Shown: positions 53,411 to 61,334 of the stretch, piece after piece | How positions within the stretch are numbered: position 1 is the stretch's first letter | Layout of the letters: each line of letters starts with the position of its first letter | From: Ga0077555 sp050187415 | Lineage (GTDB): Bacteria; Pseudomonadota; Alphaproteobacteria; Rhizobiales; Hyphomicrobiaceae | NCBI GenBank assembly: GCA_050187415.1 | Contig: JBFWXN010000014.1 | Coordinates: forward strand, 22,936-86,935 | DNA: 64,000 bases | Direction of reading: 5' to 3' | The notes under the pieces: generated by a model | The model's input: the letters and a program-made list of their open reading frames with translations, nothing else | Databases searched by the model: none | Told to the model about the DNA's origin: nothing | Made by a program: the position numbers and the translations under genes

Positions 53411-54091
53411 TTACCGCCCGTTCGTCGGCGCCTGTCGCTTCCAGCCCATCTCCCAGAAATCCGCTTCCAGCCGCGTCGCCTCCCGAAAAATAGCTTCGAG
53501 CTCGCGTCGGCGCCCCGGGGTCAGATACCGTTCCGCGAGCCGATCCAGATGGCCACGGGCGGCGTTGGCGACATCCTGGTAGGCTTGACCGGCATATTCT
53601 GCGATCCACACACGATAGGGATTCGATGGGTCATCGCCTTTTGGCAGCTTGGCCAATCGCGTCGCGATCTCCGCATAGCCGATGACGCACGGCGCGAGCG
53701 CGACCTTGAGCGAGAGCAGGTCCCCGCGCATGCCCGCATCGAGCACGTAGCGCGTGTAAGCGAGCGTCTCCGGCTCCGAAGGCGCACTCTCGAGATCCTC
53801 GGGCGACAAGCCCCACGCCGCGCAGAGCTTGACGTGCAGGCCCATTTCGACATCGAGAATGGCCGAGATGCCGCCTGCGCCCTCACGCATGTCCGCCAAT
53901 GTCGGCGCCTTGTACACGGCGAGCGCATAGGCCCGCGCGAATTCGATCAGGAACAGGTAGTCCTGCACCAAGTAGTGCCGGAATGCCGGCTCGGGCAGCG
54001 TGCCGTGACCCATCGCGTTTGTGAACGGATGCTCGGCGTAGCGTCGCCATTCGTCCGCTCCCGACGCCTTGAGCGTCTCGAAGAAATCCAT
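53411..54091 (-). CDS. tenA: TenA family protein (thiaminase II-like)
   Basis: A 226-residue all-helical enzyme of the TenA/THI-4 family. LAPCVIGYAEIA carries the active-site Cys, FIREATRLEADFWEMGW-like C-terminus carries the Glu, and HPFTNAMGHGTLPEPAFRHY is the N-terminal signature. TenA cuts aminopyrimidine products for thiamine salvage. The ATG at 54091 gives the usual size; the frame runs on to 54226 without a conserved extension. No TPP riboswitch was seen upstream. Confidence 0.9.
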   Translation of the reverse strand: MDFFETLKASGADEWRRYAEHPFTNAMGHGTLPEPAFRHYLVQDYLFLIEFARAYALAVYKAPTLADMREGAGGISAILDVEMGLHVKLCAAWGLSPEDLESAPSEPETLAYTRYVLDAGMRGDLLSLKVALAPCVIGYAEIATRLAKLPKGDDPSNPYRVWIAEYAGQAYQDVANAARGHLDRLAERYLTPGRRRELEAIFREATRLEADFWEMGWKRQAPTNGR

Positions 54092-54281
54092 CGCAGGTGC
54101 ACCCGTACAGTTCGCCGAATGGAGGTCATCCCATGATGTACGCCCGACGCTGCCCTCGGCCAATCTGGAGCACCAGACCTCGGCCGGAAGACCGAACGGC
54201 CATGCGGCGGCCGTCGCGATTTCCAAGACATCAAACCGTCATCGTCGCGCGCGCCACGGAGCCTCGCTGATCCCCGCCTCG

Positions 54282-55413
54282 CTAATCGATGTCCTCGACC
54301 TCGGCCGGGCCACCGCCTTTGATACGATGCGCCAGCGCGGCCTCGATGAAGGGATCGAGATCGCCATCGAGCGCACCGGCTGTGTCGCTGGTTTGCACGC
54401 CTGTCCGCAAATCCTTCACCATCTGATACGGCTGCAAGACATACGAGCGGATCTGATGGCCCCAACCGATGTCGGACTTCGCCGCCTGCTCTGCCAGCGC
54501 CTTCGCCTCCCGTTTCTTCAACTCCATCTCGTAGAGGCGCGCCTTCAACCGCTTCATTGCAATATCGCGGTTCTGGTGCTGCGAGCGCTGCTCTTGGGCG
54601 AAGATGATGATGTTGGTCGGCTTGTGGACGAGCCGAACGGCGGATTCGGTACGGTTCACGGACTGTCCGCCCGCGCCCTGCGAACGCGTATATGAAATGT
54701 CGAGGTCCGCAGGATTGATCTCGATTTCGATAGTATCATCGATGACCGGATAAACCGTGACGCTCGAAAAGGACGTGTGTCGGCGTGCATTGGAATCGTA
54801 GGGCGAAATCCGCACCAGGCGATGCACGCCCGCCTCCGTCTTCAGCCACCCGTACGCGTTCTCGCCCTTGACCTCGATCGTCGCACTCTTGATGCCGGCC
54901 TCCTCGCCGTCGCTCCGATCGTGGAGGACGACCTTGAACCCGCGCCGTTCCGCCCAGCGCGTGTACATGCGCAGGAGCATCTCCGCCCAGTCCTGGCTCT
55001 CTGTGCCGCCAGCGCCGGCGTGCACCTCGAGGTAGGCATCCATGCCATCGGCCTCTCCCGACAGCAGCGCCTCGACTTCCTGCCGCTGAACTTCCTTCAC
55101 CAAGCGTTTCAGACCCGCCTCGGCCTCGCCCAGCGTCGCTTGGTCAGCCTCGGCCTCGGCGAGTTCGAGCAGCGTCAGATTGTCGTCAAGCTCCCGCTCG
55201 AGCTGCTTGAAGCTTGCGACGGCGCGCTCCAGCGATTGGCGCTGACGCATGACCTTTTGGGCTCGCTGCGGATTGGACCACAGGTTGGGGTCTTCGCTGT
55301 CGCGGTTCAGTGACGCGAGGCGATCTTCGGCAGTCTCCCAGTCAAAGAGACCTCCGCAGAAGGGCCAGCGACTCCTGAATGTCGCTGACGAGCTTCTCAT
55401 GCTCGGCGCGCAT
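54282..55413 (-). CDS. prfB: peptide chain release factor 2, with programmed +1 frameshift
   Basis: RF2 in two frames: 23 codons from ATG 55413 to CTT 55345, then +1 shift at CTT-TGA-C into 353 further codons (55343 to 54282), 376 residues in all. The first 23 codons read MRAEHEKLVSDIQESL then ALLRRSL; the shifted frame continues DWETAEDRLASLN. GGAGG stands just before the slip site, as in E. coli prfB. GAGGQSVNRTESA holds the peptidyl-tRNA hydrolysis motif GGQ; the codon-recognition tripeptide reads SPY (RISPYDSNARRH) where E. coli has SPF. RF2 ends translation at UAA and UGA; the shift needs slow UGA reading, giving autoregulation. Start SD: GGAG six bases upstream. Confidence 0.93.
55341..55356 (-). 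promoter_or_regulatory. prfB programmed frameshift site
   Basis: On the minus strand the message reads CGGAGGTCTCTTTGAC. This matches the E. coli-type site: internal Shine-Dalgarno GGAGG, then CTT-TGA-C. Low RF2 makes ribosomes pause at UGA and slip +1, making more RF2. Confidence 0.93.
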
Positions 55414-55499
55414 GGGTATCTCCGTTGAATTGATTGAGCAGCTTGCGAGCCGATATAGGCCCCAGCGGTGGTCCACGCAACGTGCGTGAACGCCGATCG

Positions 55500-56222
55500 T
55501 CAAAGTCGCGACTCGAGGCCTCCGCGCTGATAAGCCTCTCCTGCCTCGGTTGATGTCAGCATCTCGAGGAAGGCGTGCGCGCCATCTGGGTTGACCGCGT
55601 CGCGAAATACGGCGACCTCGAAAGTAGACGAGACCTGGATTTCGGCTGGAAACGGCCCGACCACGTCGATGCCCGGCACGCTCATCAATTCGCTGATTTG
55701 CTGCACCGCGAGCTCCGCTTCTCCGCTTGCCACCTTCTCCGCGGTAAAGCCCATCGGGATGACGACGGCGCGCGCGTTCACGTCTTTCGCAATACCGAGA
55801 CGCTCGATCAGGCCGGCGAAGTAGATGCCGCTCGCGCCAGCCTGCGAATAGGCGACGGCGCTGGCCGCCACGACCGCGCTCTTGAACGCATCGACCGTGG
55901 TGATATCTGGTTTCGCCGCGCCGGCCTTCACGCCGATGCCGAGCACGGAATCGGCCAGAACCCGGCGTGTTTCGGGACGGACGAGACCGTCCCCGACGAG
56001 CTTCACCATCGAATCGGAGATGGCGATGATCATGTCGGCACGCGCCCCCGATGCGATGTCGCGCATCAGCGCTGCCGTCGGACGCCAGTCGAATTCGAGA
56101 ACGGCACCCGAGGAGGCCTCGAAGCTGGGCTTGATCCAACGATTTACGGCCACCTCGAGGGCAAGGCCGCTCATGACGCGAATGGGCTTTCCGACAATCG
56201 AAGCAGTCACGATCAATATCAT
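55500..56222 (-). CDS. ModA-like substrate-binding protein lacking a clear signal peptide
   Basis: A 240-residue type II periplasmic-binding-fold protein of the molybdate/tungstate ModA kind (IRVMSGLALEVAVNRWIKP, MRDIASGARADMII, VVIPMGFTAEKVASGEAELA). The ATG at 56222 leaves no normal signal peptide; TTG at 56258 would add 12 residues, also without a good one. No ModB/ModC gene is near. It lies between mrcA and prfB, which are often neighbours. Either a cytoplasmic sensor or a gene with misread start; ligand unknown. Confidence 0.7.
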   Translation of the reverse strand: MILIVTASIVGKPIRVMSGLALEVAVNRWIKPSFEASSGAVLEFDWRPTAALMRDIASGARADMIIAISDSMVKLVGDGLVRPETRRVLADSVLGIGVKAGAAKPDITTVDAFKSAVVAASAVAYSQAGASGIYFAGLIERLGIAKDVNARAVVIPMGFTAEKVASGEAELAVQQISELMSVPGIDVVGPFPAEIQVSSTFEVAVFRDAVNPDGAHAFLEMLTSTEAGEAYQRGGLESRL

Positions 56223-56371
56223 CCTTCGGGTAGCGACACTCGTCTGAGCAAGTCTCAAATTGAGGACGGCGCGCAGCCGTTCGTACTCAGCCTATCGGTG
56301 TTCGGGCTACAGCGAAACCACCGCGTCGAGCTTACCGTCAGCGCCACGACTGTCCGGACGGATGGCCGAGA

Positions 56372-58930
56372 CTACCAGCGCCCACCGTAGCCCGGCCCCC
56401 GTACGACGGAGCGCTCGGCATCGTCGACCGTCAGACCGCCGGTCTCGCCACCCGAGCTGAACCCGATGACAGAATAGGCGTCGTCCGGTTCCTCGTTCGG
56501 CTTGAAGGCTTCGAGGATGACGTCCTCGTCGCCCGGCTGAGCCCTGAGGCCCGTTTTGTGATTGACGCGAACCAGCCTGATGCCCGGCGGAATACGGAAC
56601 GGCACCGGCTTCTTGTCGGCAAGGGCCAGCTTCATGAAGTTGGCAAAAATCGGCGCCGCCACCTGTCCGCCCGTCGCAGACTTGCCCATCGGCTTCGGGG
56701 TGTCATAGCCGACGAAAACGCCGACCACGAGGTCCGGCGTGTAGCCAACGAACCAGACGTCCTTCGATTCGTTCGACGTTCCCGTCTTGCCGGCGATCGG
56801 AACACCCGGCAGCATCTTTTTCACGAGGGTCGCGGTGCCGCGCTGAACGACGCCTTCGAGAATGGATGTCATCTGGTAGGCAGTATGCGGGTCGATGATC
56901 TGGCGACGTTCGTCCGGCAAGTCTGGCTCCGCCTGCCCCATCCACTTTTCGGCGGTGCAGCCGGTGCAATTTCGGGCATCGTGCCGCCACACGGAATGGC
57001 CCCAGCGGTCCTGGATGCGGTCGACGAGCGTCGGCGTTATTTTCTTTCCACCGTTGGCCAGCATGGCGTAGCCACCGACCATCCTGAGCAGCGTCGTCTC
57101 CCCGGCGCCGAGCACCATGGCCGGCAGGGGCGCAAGGTCGTCGTAAATGCCGAACCTGCGAGCGTACTCGACGATCACCGGCATGCCGAGATCCTGGCCG
57201 AGGCGCGCCGTCATCTGGTTTCTCGATTTCTCGATGCCGACGCGGAGTGTCGCCGGCCCCAGGGACTGCGACTTGTTGTAGTTCTCGGGGCGCCACGTCT
57301 CCTTGCCCGGGCCCTGCTCGATCTCGATGGGCGCGTCGAGCACAATCGACGTGGGCTTATAGCCGTTGTCGATCGCGGTCGCGTAGACGATCGGCTTGAA
57401 CGTCGAGCCCGGCTGCCGCTTGGCCTGAGCTGCCCGGTCGAACTGGCTCATGTCGAACGAGAACCCGCCGACGATCGCAAGCACCCGCCCGGTGTGCGGA
57501 TCCATCGCCACGATGCCGCCCCCGACCTCGGGGACTTGCATCAGCGTCCACACGCCTTTTGGCTTGGCGGGATCCGACGGGGCAACCCACACGACGTCGC
57601 CGGCCTGCACGACCTCGGATGCCGACTTGGGTGCCTTCCCCTTTGATTTCTCAGGACCGTGGTACGGTCCCGCCCATTTCATCTCGTCGAAGCCGATCTC
57701 GACCGCTTGCCGCTCGGCCTCTAGCTTTCCATCAGGCCCCTTCGGCGGTCTCAGACCGACAATGACCTTCGCCTTCTGGATCTCGAGCACCACTCCCAGT
57801 CGCCAGGGCGCAAGATCGCCGGGAATCTTCTCCAGATTGCCCAGCGTGACACCCCAGTCTCCGGTCACTTCGATTTTCTGCACCGGGCCACGCCACCCCT
57901 TCGTCCGGTCGAAGGCCACGAGCCCGTCTGCAAGCGCCCGGCGAGCGTACTGCTGCAGTTTGGGATCGAGGGTGGTCCGAACGGAAAGGCCACCCTCGTA
58001 GAGCTTCTTCTCGCCGAACTCGTCATTTCCGATCAGCCAACGGCGCACTTCCTCGGCGAAATAGTCGGCGGAATGAATCTGTGTCCCGAACGGCCGGATG
58101 TTGACCGTCAGCGGCTTCGCCTTGGCGATCTGAGCTTCCTCTGGTGAGGCAAAGCCGTTCGACACCATTTGGTCGATGATCCAGTTGCGGCGCTCCACCG
58201 CTGCTGCCGTTCTGCGGTAAGGATGATAGTTGTTGGGTCCTTTCGGCAGCGCCGCCAGATAGGCGGCCTCCTCCAGTTTCAGCTCGTCCAGTTCCTTGCC
58301 GAAGTAGTTGAGTGCGGCCGCCGCGATGCCGTAGGAACCGATGCCGAAGTAGATCTCGTTGAGATAAAGCTCGAGGATCTTGTCCTTGGAATAGGTCTGC
58401 TCGATGCGAATCGCGAGGATCGCCTCCCTCAGCTTGCGGTCGAAGGTACGCTCGCTCGACAGCAGGAAGTTCTTGGCCACCTGCTGAGTGATGGTGGAGG
58501 CGCCTTGGATCGAACCCCGGCCTCTGATCTTCGCCTCGATATACTTGACCCCGGCGCGTGCAATGCCCGTGAAATCCAGGCCGATATGCTCGTAGAAGCG
58601 CCGATCCTCGGCCGAGAGGAAAGCGTGAATGACCTTTTGGGGCACCGTGTTGATCGGCACGAAGATGCGTCGCTCGCGCGCATACTCCGCCATGAGTGAA
58701 CCGTCATGGGCATGGATGCGCGTCATCACCGGCGGCTCGTAGCTCGCGAGCTTGTCCGAAGGTGGCAGATCGCGGGATGCCTGCCAGAGAAGGAAGCCGG
58801 CGGCGGCCGATCCTAGCAGGAACATGACCACCATGGAGGCAAAGCCGAACCCGAGCAGGCTCAGCAGCCAGCTGCGACGCCGTCGCCGCGGCCGGCGCGG
58901 CGCTGGTGGTGGCACAATGGGTTGTCTCAT
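56372..58930 (-). CDS. mrcA: penicillin-binding protein 1A (bifunctional)
   Basis: An 852-residue class A PBP. A membrane anchor lies near residues 20-45. The glycosyltransferase domain has EDRRFYEHIGLDFTGIARA and REAILAIRIEQTYSKD, the OB-like domain follows, and the transpeptidase has GSTFKPIVYAT (SxxK type), KSRNQ-type SxN and GKTGTSNESKD. It polymerises and cross-links peptidoglycan in the periplasm. It follows amiC by about 170 bases and precedes prfB in the common alphaproteobacterial order. Confidence 0.95.
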   Translation of the reverse strand: MRQPIVPPPAPRRPRRRRRSWLLSLLGFGFASMVVMFLLGSAAAGFLLWQASRDLPPSDKLASYEPPVMTRIHAHDGSLMAEYARERRIFVPINTVPQKVIHAFLSAEDRRFYEHIGLDFTGIARAGVKYIEAKIRGRGSIQGASTITQQVAKNFLLSSERTFDRKLREAILAIRIEQTYSKDKILELYLNEIYFGIGSYGIAAAALNYFGKELDELKLEEAAYLAALPKGPNNYHPYRRTAAAVERRNWIIDQMVSNGFASPEEAQIAKAKPLTVNIRPFGTQIHSADYFAEEVRRWLIGNDEFGEKKLYEGGLSVRTTLDPKLQQYARRALADGLVAFDRTKGWRGPVQKIEVTGDWGVTLGNLEKIPGDLAPWRLGVVLEIQKAKVIVGLRPPKGPDGKLEAERQAVEIGFDEMKWAGPYHGPEKSKGKAPKSASEVVQAGDVVWVAPSDPAKPKGVWTLMQVPEVGGGIVAMDPHTGRVLAIVGGFSFDMSQFDRAAQAKRQPGSTFKPIVYATAIDNGYKPTSIVLDAPIEIEQGPGKETWRPENYNKSQSLGPATLRVGIEKSRNQMTARLGQDLGMPVIVEYARRFGIYDDLAPLPAMVLGAGETTLLRMVGGYAMLANGGKKITPTLVDRIQDRWGHSVWRHDARNCTGCTAEKWMGQAEPDLPDERRQIIDPHTAYQMTSILEGVVQRGTATLVKKMLPGVPIAGKTGTSNESKDVWFVGYTPDLVVGVFVGYDTPKPMGKSATGGQVAAPIFANFMKLALADKKPVPFRIPPGIRLVRVNHKTGLRAQPGDEDVILEAFKPNEEPDDAYSVIGFSSGGETGGLTVDDAERSVVRGPGYGGRW

Positions 58931-59097
58931 ATCCGCTCGATTGGTTCCGGCCTGGGTGACTTGCCCGCTTCACGGACCATTGGCAAGCTTCGAGGGAGCT
59001 CGGCTCACAGAAAGGCACTCTATCGCGAAATATGGCAACACCCTGTCGCGACTAAGTGTTTCTCCGCTGGGACGCGCGTCGCGCGGCACCGAAAGTT

Positions 59098-60522
59098 TCA
59101 GCGGCGTGCGGCAAGTCGCCGCCGAAAATGTTCGTCGACAGCCCTTACGACGCCTGCTGCGACCTTGGACTGCCAGTCCGATCGCATCATGATTCGCTCG
59201 TCCTCGGCATTGCTGATGTAGCCGAGCTCGACCAACACGGCCGGCGAGCCTGGGTTGCGCAGCACTCGGAACGGGCCGCTCCGTCGCGGATCGCGTGACA
59301 GCAGGGCGCTCGTGCGCAGTTGCTTGAGCAGGGTCTCCCGGAACTCGACCGCGTAGCCCAAGGTCTCGCGCCACATCAAGTCGAGGAGTATCCCCCTGAC
59401 CATGTCGTCGGCAACCGTGCTGACGGAGAGGCCAGCCAGCAGATCGGCCGAATTCTCCTTGTCCGCCACGCGCCGGGTGAGATCGTCGGAAGCATGCTCG
59501 GCCAGCGTATAGACCGTGGCACCTCGAACATGCTTGGCGGCTTCTTGCCCTGGTATCGAGTCGGCATGCACCGAGATGAACAGATCCGCATTGCTGTGCC
59601 TCGCGATTGCGACGCGCTCGTCGAGTGCGACATAGACATCCTTGGTGCGCGTCATCACGACATCGTATCTGCCCGCGGCCCTCAAGGCCTTTTCGATGTG
59701 CTGAGCTACCGCAAGCACGAGATCCTTCTCCGCGATCTGCGATCCCGAAGCGCCCGGATCGATGCCGCCATGCCCGGCATCCACAACCACTACCGGCCTG
59801 CCGGGCACAGCGGCGCGAGGCGCTGGCTTCGGTTCCGGCTCGGCCATGGTGGGTCTGAGATTGAGCGCGGCCTCGGCTAGCTCCGCGGCTGCAAGTTGTT
59901 CGGCCGTCGTCGGCGAAAGCGCGATCTCGAGCCGGAACGCGCCACTTGCATCCGGCAGCACGAGTTCGGCCCGGTCGACCATCACGGGGCTCGTGGTCTC
60001 GATCACGATCCGGGATTTGCCTGCCTCGATCAGGCCGAAACGGAAGACGCGAACGAGACCTTGCCCCTGCTGGCCTGCACCGGGAGGCAGCCTGAACTCG
60101 ACCTCGGGCAGGTCGACGATCACGCGCGGTGGATTGGCCAAGCTCCGGGCATGAACCTCGATTGGACCGCCGAAGTCGAAACTCAGGACGGTGGCCGCCT
60201 CTCCGCCCTCCAGCGCGTATCCAAAAACCGTATTGACCGGCCTCGGCACTGTCGTCGCGGTGTTCACGGATACCGGCTTCGCGCGACGCATCCGTTGCGG
60301 TTTCGTTGCGCTGTCTGTCGACGAATGACTTTGCGCCCGGCGACCTGGCGGCGCGAGGTGTACCTCCGTGCTCCCACCCCAGGCGGAAGCCGTCCCCGGC
60401 TCGGCGGTCGCGACACCCGGCCGCGGGACCGCCAAAAAGGCAAGAATCCACGCGACGCAGCCCGCCAGCCGGATCGCTCCGACTACGGTGCCAGTGCGGC
60501 TGCCTACGTGTCCCCCGGACAC
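59098..60522 (-). CDS. amiC: N-acetylmuramoyl-L-alanine amidase (Amidase_3)
   Basis: A 474-residue protein with a signal peptide (about residues 1-40), an AMIN-like domain (GGPIEVHARSLANPPRVIVD) and the Amidase_3 domain: VVVDAGHGGIDPGASG, SVHADS and VLVELGYISNAEDE are the zinc-ligand and Glu motifs. It splits the amide bond between MurNAc and the peptide stem in cell separation. A GTG start at 60522 with GGGGGA upstream. It is divergent from rne across about 810 bases. Confidence 0.92.
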   Translation of the reverse strand: MSGGHVGSRTGTVVGAIRLAGCVAWILAFLAVPRPGVATAEPGTASAWGGSTEVHLAPPGRRAQSHSSTDSATKPQRMRRAKPVSVNTATTVPRPVNTVFGYALEGGEAATVLSFDFGGPIEVHARSLANPPRVIVDLPEVEFRLPPGAGQQGQGLVRVFRFGLIEAGKSRIVIETTSPVMVDRAELVLPDASGAFRLEIALSPTTAEQLAAAELAEAALNLRPTMAEPEPKPAPRAAVPGRPVVVVDAGHGGIDPGASGSQIAEKDLVLAVAQHIEKALRAAGRYDVVMTRTKDVYVALDERVAIARHSNADLFISVHADSIPGQEAAKHVRGATVYTLAEHASDDLTRRVADKENSADLLAGLSVSTVADDMVRGILLDLMWRETLGYAVEFRETLLKQLRTSALLSRDPRRSGPFRVLRNPGSPAVLVELGYISNAEDERIMMRSDWQSKVAAGVVRAVDEHFRRRLAARR

Positions 60523-61334
60523 TGCGATCCCCCCAGATCAGTCCTAAGTCCTTGAATACAGCGAGCGTTAACCCAATCTTATCCGAATCGTCCCCTTATG
60601 TTCCTTGTCGACGACCAAGGCTTGGCCCTCTTGACAGCTTGCCTTGTTCCCATTCGACCCGTAAACGTATATCGCGTCCCGGCGCGCTCGTCTGCCGGTC
60701 CGACGGTCCAGGTCCATACGTGAGGTTACGTGGGGGCTTTGATGTCACATTCGGACAAAGACGAATGCTGCTCGGACGAACTCGACGCAACTGCGCCGCG
60801 CCGTTGTCGCGCCGTGATCGGGTTGAGATCAGGCGGGACAATATTCTGATTCCCAAACGGAATCGGGACGAGACCGGCAGTCGCAGACGCCGATGGAATG
60901 TTAGCACTCGCTGGCTGGCCCCACGAGGCCCGGTCGACGGCAGGATCGATTGAACTGGCTCCAGACCGCCGGGCGTTGCGCGAGGCGGGAGAGGCCGAAA
61001 CTGAACGTGCTGAGCCGCCACGCGGCAAGCATTCGGATCGTGAGATCCAACACGTTGAGGACGTTACAGTCCTTTTCGAGGAACACATGACACGCCGGAG
61101 CGAAAGCATGCACGCCAGGGACGGGTCGCAAGACCCGGCCGAACGCGACCGCATCTTGCGATGCCCAATTGCACATCGCGATGATGCCGGCCTGCACCTG
61201 TGCGTTGCGGCGGGATCGCCCCACAACCCATCAACCTTTCAAGAACATGGCGCCGTCACAGGCGCGTTGCGAGCGCACGGCCGAAGGGCTGTCGCTTCGC
61301 GAGGCCCTGGGCGTTGCGTCAGGAACGAGACGCA
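60523..61334. other. long divergent region upstream of rne
   Basis: An 812-base gap between amiC and rne. No coding frame is convincing, though several open frames exist on both strands. A TTGACA hexamer at 60631-60636 could be a -35 element, but no good -10 was found at 16-18 bases. A long rne leader is known from E. coli, where it serves RNase E self-control; the same could hold here, but was not shown. Confidence 0.5.

Noticed and set aside
55342..56139. 265-residue open frame on the minus strand
   Set aside because: Only its last 24 codons are real: they are the 5' part of prfB up to the frameshift. The rest is a shadow of the ModA-like gene.
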